Part shown: positions 28,104-36,795 of the stretch, one piece after another
How positions within the stretch are numbered: position 1 is the first letter of the stretch
Layout of the letters: the number at the start of each line of letters is the position of its first letter
Source of the DNA: Meridianimarinicoccus sp. MJW13
GTDB lineage: Bacteria > Pseudomonadota > Alphaproteobacteria > Rhodobacterales > Rhodobacteraceae
Direction: 5' to 3'
DNA: 64,000 nucleotides
Assembly: GCF_014901205.1 (NCBI RefSeq)
Contig: NZ_JACNMU010000007.1
Location: 124,001-188,000, forward strand
Notes under the pieces: model-generated
Told to the model about the DNA's origin: nothing
Database searches by the model: none
Seen by the model: the letters and a program-made list of their open reading frames with translations, nothing else
Translations under genes and position numbers: made by a program

Positions 28104-28823
28104 TCAGTCGGCACAGGCCAGGGCCGCGTCAAAGCCCGCCGCATCGGTGGGCTTGCCCAGGCGGCGGGCACTCAACTGACCCTCTCGCAACTGCACCGCC
28201 ACCAGATCGCCCCAGTTGCCCGTGGCCAGCACCAGTTCGGCGCCCTGCCCGCAGTCCCGCACCCCGCCCGAGATGTCACGCTCTCCGATCCGGTGGTTGG
28301 TCACGCCCGGCAGGTCTGCCACCGGCACCAGCGCCCCATCCTCGATGCGCCAGACGCGCAGGGTCTTGGCCAGATGCGGGCGGTCCACATAGGCGATCTC
28401 GATCCTGCCGTCGCCGTCCAGATCCGCGATCCCCGCCGGCGCCAGCCAGCGGAACCGCGTGCCGATGAAGGGGGTGGCATAGCGCAGGCCGGTGGCATCA
28501 TAGATCGCCAGACGCGCCCCGCGCCGCTGGTCGCTTTCGACCACCACAACCTCGGCCTGCCCGTCGCCATCCACGTCCGCCAGACGTGGCGCTGTGTCCT
28601 CGAACACCCGCGTGTCGGGCAACACCAGCCGCAGGGGCGGCGCGTCGGCACGTTCCAGCACCAGCGCGCCATGTTCGATGCCATCGCCCAGCACCGCATG
28701 CGGATAGCGGGTGGTGGGATCGGCGTAGCGGGCGCCGGTGATCTCGGCCGCGACCGGCAGCGCCAGAAACATCGCCAGCACCCCTGCCAGCAGCCCCGGC
28801 ACCGCCGCCCGCCCGATACACAT
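28104..28823 (-). CDS. Secreted VCBS/FG-GAP repeat protein
   Basis: A 239-residue protein with an N-terminal signal peptide (GLLAGVLAMFLALPVAAE). At least two FG-GAP/VCBS calcium loops are visible, DVDGDGQAEVVVV and DLDGDGRIEIAYV, and a third degenerate one includes GAELVLATGNWGD. It probably folds as a small beta-propeller in the periplasm. It starts 3 bp after the ferredoxin gene ends, so the two are probably cotranscribed. Function is unknown. Confidence 0.82.
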   Translation of the reverse strand: MCIGRAAVPGLLAGVLAMFLALPVAAEITGARYADPTTRYPHAVLGDGIEHGALVLERADAPPLRLVLPDTRVFEDTAPRLADVDGDGQAEVVVVESDQRRGARLAIYDATGLRYATPFIGTRFRWLAPAGIADLDGDGRIEIAYVDRPHLAKTLRVWRIEDGALVPVADLPGVTNHRIGERDISGGVRDCGQGAELVLATGNWGDLVAVQLREGQLSARRLGKPTDAAGFDAALACAD

Positions 28824-28826
28824 GGC

Positions 28827-29171
<345 letters not shown>

Positions 29172-29241
29172 TCACTTGCAAACTCTCGCTGAGGCGGGAC
29201 ATAGGCCAGCGCGACGGGATTTTCCAGAGCCGCACGCGCCC

Positions 29242-29274
29242 TTGTGAAATCGTCGCATTGTTCTATCTTTGTTC
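29242..29274 (+). promoter_or_regulatory. LexA (SOS) box overlapping a promoter -10
   Basis: GTTC-N7-GTTC lies at 29260-29274 (GTTCTATCTTTGTTC), which is exactly the alphaproteobacterial LexA box. A candidate promoter overlaps it: -35 TTGTGA at 29242-29247, a 16-bp spacer, and -10 TATCTT at 29264-29269. Bound LexA would cover the -10. The predicted transcription start falls at about 29276, so the ATG at 29277 would begin the mRNA. Confidence 0.8.
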
Positions 29275-29276
29275 AC

Positions 29277-29639
29277 ATGCCCCGCAGCCTGACCCCAGCC
29301 CCGTCTGACATCCAGTGGCCCCGCCCGCCGCTGGCCCTGCCGGCCGCCTGGCTGGATCGCCCGCCCAATGGTGCGCGGGTAACCGTGGCCGGGCTGGTGC
29401 TGGTGCGCCAGCGGCCCGGCACCGCCAAGGGGGTAATCTTCCTGACGCTTGAGGATGAGACCGGTGTGGTCAACGTGGTGGTCTGGAAATCGCTGTTCGA
29501 CGTGCACCGCCGCGCCGTGATCGCCGGGCGGCTGCTGCGGGTGACCGGGCGCATCCAGCGCGAGAACTCTGTCACCCATGTGGTCGCCGAACAGGTCGAA
29601 GATATCTCGGCCCTGCTGGACACGCTTATGACCTCGTGA
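29277..29639 (+). CDS. SOS-controlled OB-fold protein, DnaE2 C-terminal-like
   Basis: A 120-residue protein whose main part (from about residue 30) closely resembles the C-terminal OB-fold domain of the error-prone polymerase DnaE2/Imu[35 protein letters not shown], then [17 protein letters not shown]. The polymerase, PHP and helix-hairpin-helix parts of the roughly 1,000-residue enzyme are absent, and no imuA or imuB is nearby. A LexA box sits directly before the ATG with no room for a ribosome site, suggesting leaderless translation. It could be a remnant of a deleted imuAB-dnaE2 locus or a retained small nucleic-acid-binding protein. An upstream GTG at 29244 is less likely because it lies inside the promoter. 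Confidence 0.75.
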   Translation: MPRSLTPAPSDIQWPRPPLALPAAWLDRPPNGARVTVAGLVLVRQRPGTAKGVIFLTLEDETGVVNVVVWKSLFDVHRRAVIAGRLLRVTGRIQRENSVTHVVAEQVEDISALLDTLMTS

Positions 29640-29661
29640 CCCGCGCCCCGGCGCCAGCCGG

Positions 29662-30360
29662 TCAGGCGATCGAGATCAGATGCTTGCGCCCCGCCGCGGC
29701 CCGCACCCGCTTTTCGATCATCTGCGTCCAGACCGCGACGATGATCCAGCTGCCGTGGAAAGCCACCCCCAGCAGGAAGACCCAGCCGCCATGGACCGGG
29801 CCGATGGCGGCACGCTGGATGAACTCGGCGAAATCGGCGGCCGGAACCGGATGGATCAGCAGCTTTCCGAAATAGGCCACCGCCTGCACCGACAGGATAT
29901 AGGCATAGTTGCGCCGCAACCGCCGCCCCATCGCCCGCAGGAACGAGATATGAAACGTCGGATGGATATAGTCCGAGGCCAGCAGCGTGTTCCACTTGCC
30001 ATCCATGAGCACGCCCTCGCCGCGCAGCATCGGGCCGTACATGTCGGTTTCCATCAATCGGCAGCGCGCCCGCCAGACGTTGAAATAGCGATAGCGGCGC
30101 GCTTCGAACATCAGGAAAACGCCCACCAGCAGACCCACCAGCAACAGCGGCAGCGGCGTCGCCTCGGGTCCGGCAAAGGTCAGCGACAGGGCCAGCCCCG
30201 TGGTCACCACCGACCAGTTGGTGGTCTGGTCCAGCCGGGTGCGCCAGATCGTGCTGCGGTAAACCTCGCCGCGATAGAGATGCGCCAAGGCCCCCATTTC
30301 AGCGGCCGTGAACTCTCCGGCCTGATCCTGGACCTGGGGCTTGAAATTTGGATGTGTCAT
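29662..30360 (-). CDS. DUF2270 membrane protein
   Basis: A 232-residue protein of the DUF2270 family. The conserved core includes HLYRGEVYRSTIWRTRLDQTTNWSVV, then two hydrophobic segments (ALSLTFAG and LPLLLVGLLVGVFLMFEARRYRYFNVWRARCRLMETDMY). Two more segments near the C-terminus give about four membrane spans. The function is unknown. It is convergent with the OB-fold gene. Confidence 0.85.
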   Translation of the reverse strand: MTHPNFKPQVQDQAGEFTAAEMGALAHLYRGEVYRSTIWRTRLDQTTNWSVVTTGLALSLTFAGPEATPLPLLLVGLLVGVFLMFEARRYRYFNVWRARCRLMETDMYGPMLRGEGVLMDGKWNTLLASDYIHPTFHISFLRAMGRRLRRNYAYILSVQAVAYFGKLLIHPVPAADFAEFIQRAAIGPVHGGWVFLLGVAFHGSWIIVAVWTQMIEKRVRAAAGRKHLISIA

Positions 30361-30501
30361 ATGGCTTTCCGTCTGGTGCCTCCCGACTATTGCACCCCAT
30401 CCGCGACCCGCCTAGGACAAGTTCGCCAACTGCCCGGATTTTTGGCGCGCGACCATGAATGGCAAGCGATCCGTGTTGCTCCGTTCCGGGCGTCCGCCAC
30501 G

Positions 30502-30524
30502 AAAAAGGGCGCCCGAAGGCGCCC
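30502..30524 (-). terminator. Rho-independent terminator of the DegP-type protease gene
   Basis: On the minus strand, GGGCGCC-TTCG-GGCGCCC is followed by TTTTT. It is a 7-bp perfect stem with a UUCG-type tetraloop, located 25 bp after the stop of the protease gene. Confidence 0.95.
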
Positions 30525-30548
30525 CATCCGTTGATCACATGATCGGTG

Positions 30549-32003
30549 TCAGTCCACCGAGAGCGCCACGAAACGCGGATCCCCGCCCCGGCGCACCAGC
30601 AGCAGCAGCGACTTGCGGCCAGCCTCGCGGGCATCGGCGATGCGATCCTGAAGGTCGGTGACCGAGCTGACCTTCTCCTGCCCGGCTTCGGCGATCACGT
30701 CACCGCTGCGCAGACCCTTCTCGAAGGCGTCGCTGTCTTCATCCAGATCGGTGACCACCAGGCCGGTGCTGTCTTCTTCCAGACCCAGCTGGCTGCGCAA
30801 CTCGTCGTTCAGAACCGTCACATCCATGCCCAGGACGGTGTCCTGGATCGGTTCGTTGGCGGCGGCGGCGGCCGGCACGGTTTCGGCGGTCTCGCGACGG
30901 CCAAGCGTGACCATCAGCGTTTCGGTCTTGCCATCGCGGAACACGGTGACCCGCACGGCCTTGCCGACCGAGGTGTTGCCGACCTTGCGCACCAGTTCGC
31001 GGGTGTCGCTCACATCGGTGCCGTCGAAGCTGAGAATCACGTCGCCCGACTTCATCCCGGCATCCAGCGCCGGACCTTCCGGCACATCGGTGACCAGCGC
31101 GCCTTCGGCGGTCTCAAGTCCCAGCGCATCGGCCAGTTCCTCGGTCACGTTCTGGATCCGCACACCCAGCCAGCCGCGGCGGGTTTCGCCGAACTGCTTG
31201 AGTTGGTCGACCACGTTCTTCACCACCGAGGACGACATGGCAAAGCCGATGCCGATGGAACCGCCGTTGGGCGACAGGATCGCGGTGTTCACGCCGATCA
31301 CCTGACCGTCCATGTTGAACAGCGGCCCGCCCGAGTTGCCCCGGTTGATCGCCGCGTCGGTCTGGATGTAGTCGTCATAGCTGCCCGACAGCGCCCGGCC
31401 GCGCGCCGAGACGATGCCGGCAGAGACCGAGAACCCCTGCCCCAGCGGGTTGCCCATGGCCATGACCCAGTCGCCCACGCGGGCGGCTTCGCTGTCGCCG
31501 AAAGTGACGAAGGGCAGCGGGGTGTCGCTGTCGACCTTGAGCAGCGCGATGTCGGTTTTCGGATCGGTGCCGATGACTTCCGCCGGAAGCTCGGTGCCGC
31601 CAAAGAACTCGATCATGATCTCGTCGGCGGATTCGATGACGTGGTTGTTGGTGACGATATAGCCGTCTTCCGACACCACGAAGCCCGATCCCAGCGCCGA
31701 ACCGCGCCGCTGGCGCTGCTGGTCGCCCTGGCCGTTGCGATCCATGAAGTCTCGGAAGAAGTCCTCGAACGGCGAGCCATCGGGAATGATCGGCATGTTC
31801 TCACCACTGGCCGTGGCAACGGTGGTACGTGTGGTGATGTTGACCACGGCGTCGCTGACCTGTTCTGCCAGATCGGCGAAGCTGTCAGGCGCACCCCGGG
31901 CTTCGACGGGCTGGCCCTGTCCAAGGGCAACCGCAAAGCCAAGCCCAAGCGCCACGATGGCCGCCCGCACCTGAGAGGGTTGGGAAATATCGCTGAAGCG
32001 CAC
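30549..32003 (-). CDS. degP: Periplasmic DegP/MucD-type serine protease
   Basis: A trypsin-fold HtrA protease with His in TNNHVIES, Asp in TDIALLKV and Ser in RGNSGGPLFN, followed by two PDZ domains (GWLGVRIQNVTEELADAL onward, and VLGMDVTVLNDELRSQLGL onward). It degrades misfolded envelope proteins. The GTG at 32003 is chosen because AAAGGAG lies just upstream and the encoded N-terminus (RAAIVALGLGFAVALGQG) is a signal peptide. The longer frame would add 40 residues with no ribosome site. Length is 484 residues. Confidence 0.93.
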   Translation of the reverse strand: MRFSDISQPSQVRAAIVALGLGFAVALGQGQPVEARGAPDSFADLAEQVSDAVVNITTRTTVATASGENMPIIPDGSPFEDFFRDFMDRNGQGDQQRQRRGSALGSGFVVSEDGYIVTNNHVIESADEIMIEFFGGTELPAEVIGTDPKTDIALLKVDSDTPLPFVTFGDSEAARVGDWVMAMGNPLGQGFSVSAGIVSARGRALSGSYDDYIQTDAAINRGNSGGPLFNMDGQVIGVNTAILSPNGGSIGIGFAMSSSVVKNVVDQLKQFGETRRGWLGVRIQNVTEELADALGLETAEGALVTDVPEGPALDAGMKSGDVILSFDGTDVSDTRELVRKVGNTSVGKAVRVTVFRDGKTETLMVTLGRRETAETVPAAAAANEPIQDTVLGMDVTVLNDELRSQLGLEEDSTGLVVTDLDEDSDAFEKGLRSGDVIAEAGQEKVSSVTDLQDRIADAREAGRKSLLLLVRRGGDPRFVALSVD

Positions 32004-32148
32004 TGTGATCTCCTTTTTCGTTCGTTCAGGCAGGCCGCTCGGAAACATGCGGTCTGTTTGATACGCAATATGGGGGTGTCGCGACGAAAAAGCCAACTCC
32101 CTCGCCGTTGCAATTGCTGTCACACCTGCGTGAAAGATGTGAACCGCG

Positions 32149-33033
32149 TCAGAAAGTGATGTTCAGGATCGCCCCGAAGATCGGCGCGTTGTCATAGTCG
32201 CGCTGCACCTGCTTGCGGCCATCCTTGTCGCTGAGCGTGAAGCGGCCATTGGTCTGCACCCCGGCAAAGGCGGCAAGGCGGACCTGGTCGTTGGGTTCCC
32301 ATCCGACACTGGCCACCAGCGGAAAGCTCTGGTCGCGGGCGATACCGTCCGGCACGCTGGCGTCGTCGTCCAGACGGAATTCCACGTTCTCGACCCGGCC
32401 AGCGATGCCGACGCTCCACGCGTCGTTCAGGGCGTAGGTCAGTGCCAGACCCGGCCCCTGGGTGGCGCCGAGCCCTTCCCCGGTGGCCAGTTGCAGACGC
32501 TCGGTGATGTCCCATTCCACCAGCAGGAAGGGGAACACCTGCACGTCGTCGTCCAGCTTGGAGAAGATCCCCAGCGCCGGGCCGATCACCAGGTTGGGCG
32601 AGACCCGCCACGCCGCCCCGGCAAACATGCCCCAGGTCATCGCCTTGTCCATGTCGCCGTCGATCTCGCCGTTCCAGCGCACGGTCGGGGCGATGAAGCC
32701 GAAGCCCGTATCGCCAAGGCGGAAGTCATAAGACAACGAAATGCTGTCGCTGCGATAGTCGAAACTCTTGCCGATGGCGGGCACATCGTCGAAGTCATAG
32801 CGGCCCCGGCCGATCTCGACGCCGACGCCGACGCCGGTGCGGCGGGTCAACAGGAAGGACGCGCCGAAGTTCACCACCCCGGCGCTGGCGCTGACCGAGC
32901 CGCCACCGTCGATATCGGCCTTCGATTGATACAGCGCGCCCGTGGTGATCTCGTAAGTCGCCAGATCGGGACGTTCCTGCGCCAAGACTGGCAGGGGAAG
33001 CAGGGCTAGGGCAGAGACCAGAACGGAACGCAT
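32149..33033 (-). CDS. Outer-membrane beta-barrel-like protein (DUF6268-like)
   Basis: The protein (294 aa) has a signal peptide (VLVSALALLPLPVLAQ) and alternating hydrophobic and polar strands throughout. It ends in phenylalanine (GAILNITF), as expected for a BamA-inserted outer-membrane barrel. It may belong to the DUF6268 family, but that is uncertain. The ATG at 33033 is preferred because GGAG lies 7 nt upstream. It sits between the hflC/DUF2065 genes and the DegP-type protease. Confidence 0.78.
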   Translation of the reverse strand: MRSVLVSALALLPLPVLAQERPDLATYEITTGALYQSKADIDGGGSVSASAGVVNFGASFLLTRRTGVGVGVEIGRGRYDFDDVPAIGKSFDYRSDSISLSYDFRLGDTGFGFIAPTVRWNGEIDGDMDKAMTWGMFAGAAWRVSPNLVIGPALGIFSKLDDDVQVFPFLLVEWDITERLQLATGEGLGATQGPGLALTYALNDAWSVGIAGRVENVEFRLDDDASVPDGIARDQSFPLVASVGWEPNDQVRLAAFAGVQTNGRFTLSDKDGRKQVQRDYDNAPIFGAILNITF

Positions 33034-33113
33034 CGCGAACTCCAATAAGGCAAGGTATCTCGATTACGCAGGCCAACCCGGTTCGGATCAACATTAGCCA
33101 CGACTACAGCGAT

Positions 33114-33308
33114 CTATCCGCCACCGGTGCCGCCGGTCAGCCACAACAGCAACACCCCGAACGCCAACGCGCCAAGCCCGAGGGCCCGGCGCGTGTCGAT
33201 GGAAAGCGTGGCCAGAAAGGCGGCCAGATCTTCAAGTCGCTTCGGGGCCAGTGCCAGCACCAGCCCCTCGGCCACCAGGACAAACCCGATGGCCGTCAGG
33301 ACGATCAA
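33114..33308 (-). CDS. DUF2065 small membrane protein
   Basis: A 64-residue protein with two hydrophobic helices, MIVLTAIGFVLVAEGLVLALAPKR and ALGLGALAFGVLLLWLTGG, matching the DUF2065 family often found after hflC. Its ATG overlaps the hflC stop by 4 bp, so it is translated with hflC. Confidence 0.88.
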   Translation of the reverse strand: MIVLTAIGFVLVAEGLVLALAPKRLEDLAAFLATLSIDTRRALGLGALAFGVLLLWLTGGTGGG

Positions 33309-34192
33309 TTATCGCGCCCCATGGAGCCATCCAGATAGTCGAAGAACTCGCTGTCCGGTGTGATGACCATGGACGAATTGCCGCCCTTGATCGCCCGCTC
33401 ATAGGCGGTCAGCGACCGGTAGAACTCGAAGAAGTCCTGATCGGCACCATAGGCCTGCGCAAAGACGCGGTTGCGTTCAGCATCGGCTTCACCGCGGGTG
33501 ATCTCGGCGTCCCGCGTGGATTCTGATACCAGTTCCACCACGGTCCGGTCGGCTTGCGCCCGCACCCGCTGGGCCGCTTCCTCGCCGCGCGCGATCTCGT
33601 CGGCGGCTTCGCGTTCCCGTTCCGCCCGCATCCGGGCAAAGGTGGCGTCAAGGTTCTGATCCGGAAGGTTGGTCTGCACGAGCCGCACGTCGACCACATC
33701 CAGCCCCAGCGCCGAGGCGCGCGCGGCGGACTGGTCGCGGATCCGGGTCATCAGTTCGGCCCGATCCGCCGACAGGATGGTGTTCGACGTGACCCCATCC
33801 GCACCCAGAACCTGACGGGTCTGGGTGGTGAGGATGCCGGCCAGACGATCCTCGGCGACGCGTAGCCCACCAACACCAACGGCCTGACGGAACTGAACCA
33901 CATCGGCGATCCGGTAGCGCGCGAAGGCATCGACGATCAGGCGCCGGTCATCCGACGGCGTGACTTCGATGGGCGGCGTGTCCAGCGACAGGATGCGGTC
34001 GTCATAGCGCACGACCTCCTGGATGAAGGGGATCTTCATCGCCAATCCCGGGTCTTCCTTCACGGCCTTGATCTGGCCGAATTGCAGCACCAGGGCCTTC
34101 TGACGTTCATCGACGATGAACAGCGAGGACAGCACCAGCGCCCCGACCACAACCGCAGCCGGCAGCAGGAATGTTGCTTTCTTCATGCTCAT
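33305..34192 (-). CDS. hflC: HflC, modulator of FtsH protease
   Basis: An SPFH/prohibitin-family protein with one N-terminal membrane anchor (ATFLLPAAVVVGALVLSSLFIV) and a periplasmic SPFH domain. The C-terminal coiled coil is rich in Ala, Arg and Glu (AEREREAADEIARGEEAAQRVRAQADR). With HflK it encloses FtsH and tunes membrane-protein turnover. It starts 5 bp after hflK ends and overlaps the DUF2065 gene by 4 bp. Length is 295 residues. Confidence 0.96.
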   Translation of the reverse strand: MSMKKATFLLPAAVVVGALVLSSLFIVDERQKALVLQFGQIKAVKEDPGLAMKIPFIQEVVRYDDRILSLDTPPIEVTPSDDRRLIVDAFARYRIADVVQFRQAVGVGGLRVAEDRLAGILTTQTRQVLGADGVTSNTILSADRAELMTRIRDQSAARASALGLDVVDVRLVQTNLPDQNLDATFARMRAEREREAADEIARGEEAAQRVRAQADRTVVELVSESTRDAEITRGEADAERNRVFAQAYGADQDFFEFYRSLTAYERAIKGGNSSMVITPDSEFFDYLDGSMGRDN

Positions 34193-34197
34193 TCTCC

Positions 34198-35346
34198 TTA
34201 TTGCTGGGCGCTGTTGCGACGCAGCTCATTCAGCGGCAGGTAGGGCACGACGCCCTGCCCTGTGCCCGAGCCATTGTCGTTCAGGATGACCTTGTCGACG
34301 TCACCCAGAACCTTTTCCATGGTTTCCAGGTACAGACGCTTGCGGGTCACTTCCGGCGCGGCAGAGTATTCTTTCAGAACGGCGAGGAAACGGCTGGCCT
34401 CACCCTGAGCTTCGTTGACGACCTGCGCGCGATAGCCTTCGGCCTCTTCCAGAAGCTGTGCGGCTTCACCCCGTGCCCCGGCAAGAACCCGGTTGGCATA
34501 GGCGTCGGCCTGACGTTCCAGACGATCCCGTTCCTGCTCGGCGGCCTGCACTTCGCGGAAGGCGTCGATCACCTCGATCGGCGGGTCGGCCTTGGCAAGG
34601 TTGACCCGGACGATGTTGATGCCGCTGTCATAGCTTTCCAGCGTCGACTGGATCAGTTCCTGTGCGCTGGCTTCGATCATGCCGCGGTCGCGGTTCAGGA
34701 TCGGCGCCAGTTCCGAACGCGCGATGATCTCGCGCATCGCCGATTCAGACACCGAGCGCACGGTCTGGACCGGGTCGCGCAGGTTGAACAGGAATTTCGC
34801 CGGGTCGTTGATGTTCCAGACCACCTGGAAGTCGATGTCGACGATGTTTTCGTCGGTGGTCAGCATCAGCCCGCCATCATCCCCGGTGTTGCGGCCGTCT
34901 CCGATGTCCTCGGATTGTTCGCGCGTCACCGGCAGAACCTCGTAGGTCACGAGGGGCCAGGGCGCGAAGTTCAGACCCGGATTGCCGGTCTGGCTGTATT
35001 TGCCAAGGAACAGTTCCACCGATTGTTCTTCCGGCTTCACGGTGTAGAGCGAGGCGAACACCCAAACGCCCACCAGCACGATAGCGCCCAGGCCGAGCGC
35101 CCCCTTGGACATCTTCGGACCGCCGCCAAAGCCGCCGCCCTTGCCGCCGCGGCCGCCCATCAGAACCTTGAGCTGTTCCTGGCCCTTGCGGACAATCTCG
35201 TCGATTTCTGGGATCTGGGGCTGATCGCCCTGTCCGGGACGGCGCCCGCCCCCGCGATTGTCGCCGCCGCTGCCATCGCCGCCGCCGCCGTTACCTGAAT
35301 TACGGCCTCCGCCGCTTCCCCAGGGACCTCCGCTGTTTCCTGCCAT
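34198..35346 (-). CDS. hflK: HflK, modulator of FtsH protease
   Basis: This is the larger SPFH partner of HflC, with 382 residues. It begins with a long Gly/Ser/Asn-rich cytoplasmic tail (about residues 1-75), then the membrane anchor ALGLGAIVLVGVWVFASLY. The SPFH domain (VKPEEQSVELFLGKY onward) and a coiled coil with EVQAAEQERDRLERQADAYANRVL follow. A 14-bp perfect palindrome lies 25 bp upstream of the ATG. Confidence 0.96.
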   Translation of the reverse strand: MAGNSGGPWGSGGGRNSGNGGGGDGSGGDNRGGGRRPGQGDQPQIPEIDEIVRKGQEQLKVLMGGRGGKGGGFGGGPKMSKGALGLGAIVLVGVWVFASLYTVKPEEQSVELFLGKYSQTGNPGLNFAPWPLVTYEVLPVTREQSEDIGDGRNTGDDGGLMLTTDENIVDIDFQVVWNINDPAKFLFNLRDPVQTVRSVSESAMREIIARSELAPILNRDRGMIEASAQELIQSTLESYDSGINIVRVNLAKADPPIEVIDAFREVQAAEQERDRLERQADAYANRVLAGARGEAAQLLEEAEGYRAQVVNEAQGEASRFLAVLKEYSAAPEVTRKRLYLETMEKVLGDVDKVILNDNGSGTGQGVVPYLPLNELRRNSAQQ

Positions 35347-35370
35347 GTGAAGCCTTCTTCCTGTTTCGTC

Positions 35371-35384
35371 TCAAGACGTCTTGA
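35371..35384. promoter_or_regulatory. 14-bp perfect palindrome before hflK
   Basis: TCAAGACGTCTTGA is perfectly self-complementary and lies between gor and hflK, 25 bp before the hflK ATG. It could be an operator or a small leader hairpin. No regulator is identified. Confidence 0.5.
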
Positions 35385-35412
35385 ATTCTAGATGAGCGCA
35401 CGAGCGGGAATA

Positions 35413-36771
35413 TCAAGCCGTGCGCATGGGGTCCTTCATGGTGACCAGTTCCTCGGCCATGGTCGGATGCACCGCCACGGTGGCGTCGAACTGTTCCTTG
35501 GTGGCCCCCATTTTCACCGCAATGGCGGCCAGTTGGATCATCTCGCCGGCCTGCGGTGCCACAATGTGACAGCCCAGAACGCGGCGCGTTTCCTGACTGA
35601 CAATCAGTTTCATCAGCACCCGGTCGTCGCGGCCCGCAAAGGCCGACTGCATCGCCTTGAACGAGGTGCAGTAGACCTCGATCGGCTCCTGTTCGCGGGC
35701 GGCCTCCTCGGTCAGACCCACGGTGCCCAGTTCCGGCTGGGTGAACACGGCAGAGGCCACGAGTTCGTGATCCGGTGCCGTGGGGTTGCCGTTGAACACG
35801 GTTTCCACGAAGGCCATGCCCTCGCGGATCGCGACCGGGGTCAGGTTGATCCGGTTGGTCACATCCCCAATAGCATAGATCGACGGCACCGCGGTCTGCG
35901 AATACTGGTCCACGACCACTTCGCCGCGGCGGCCGATCTCGACGCCCAGTTCCTCAAGCCCCAGACCCTCGGTATTGGGCACGCGGCCGGTGGCATACAT
36001 GACTTTCTCATAGGTGCGGTGCGAGCCGTCGGTGGCCTTGACCCAGATGCCTTCGGCGCCGCGATCCTCCATCTCGACCACATTGGTGCCGGTGTGCAGC
36101 GTGACGCCGCCTTCGATCATCTTTTCGGCCACCAGCCCGCGCGCCTCGTCATCGAAGCCGCGCAGGATCTGCGCGCCACGATAAAACTGTGTAACTTCGA
36201 CGCCCAAACCATTGAGAATGCACGCGAACTCACATGCAATGAAGCCGCCGCCGACAATCAGAATCGACTTGGGCAACTGCTCAAGATGGAAGATGTCGTT
36301 CGAGGTGATGACATGTTCGGCACCGTCCATCTCGGGCACGAAGGGACGCCCGCCGGTGGCGACCAGTATGTGCTTGGCGGTATAGGTTGTGCCATCGGCC
36401 AGTTCCACCGTATGCGGATCGCGGATCACGGCGCGCTGGTTGTGCCAGTCCACGTCGTTGCGGGTCAGGATGCCCTGATAGACCCCTTCCAGCCGGTCCA
36501 GTTCCGCCTCGAGCTTGCCACGAAACCCCGGCCAGTCCAACTCGCCGTTGGAAACGTCCCAGCCATAGCCGCGCGCATCGTCGAACACCGCGCGGTAGGA
36601 GGACGCAAACACCATCAGCTTCTTCGGCACGCAGCCCCGGATCACACAGGTGCCGCCCATACGGCTTTCCTCGGCCAGACCAACCCTGGCCCCGCCCTGC
36701 GCCGCCACGCGGGCCGCGCGCACACCGCCGGACCCGCCACCGATCACGAAAAGGTCGAAATCAAAACTCAT
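35413..36771 (-). CDS. gor: Glutathione-disulfide reductase
   Basis: A flavoprotein that reduces oxidised glutathione with NADPH. It has the FAD-binding GGGSGGVRAARVAA at the N-terminus, the redox disulfide Cys42/Cys47 in GGTCVIRGCVPKK, the NADPH motif VGGGFIACEFACIL and the second FAD segment YAIGDVTNRINLTPVAI. The dimer-interface motif HPTMAEE gives the catalytic His and Glu. Length is 452 residues. It is in a leftward run after rpiA. Confidence 0.96.
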   Translation of the reverse strand: MSFDFDLFVIGGGSGGVRAARVAAQGGARVGLAEESRMGGTCVIRGCVPKKLMVFASSYRAVFDDARGYGWDVSNGELDWPGFRGKLEAELDRLEGVYQGILTRNDVDWHNQRAVIRDPHTVELADGTTYTAKHILVATGGRPFVPEMDGAEHVITSNDIFHLEQLPKSILIVGGGFIACEFACILNGLGVEVTQFYRGAQILRGFDDEARGLVAEKMIEGGVTLHTGTNVVEMEDRGAEGIWVKATDGSHRTYEKVMYATGRVPNTEGLGLEELGVEIGRRGEVVVDQYSQTAVPSIYAIGDVTNRINLTPVAIREGMAFVETVFNGNPTAPDHELVASAVFTQPELGTVGLTEEAAREQEPIEVYCTSFKAMQSAFAGRDDRVLMKLIVSQETRRVLGCHIVAPQAGEMIQLAAIAVKMGATKEQFDATVAVHPTMAEELVTMKDPMRTA

Positions 36772-36795
36772 ACCGCGTCTCCTGAAACTGCGTCG

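Noticed and set aside
32028-32042. GTTCGTTC near the protease start as a LexA box
   Set aside because: The two GTTC units are adjacent, without the 7-bp spacing required for the alphaproteobacterial LexA site.
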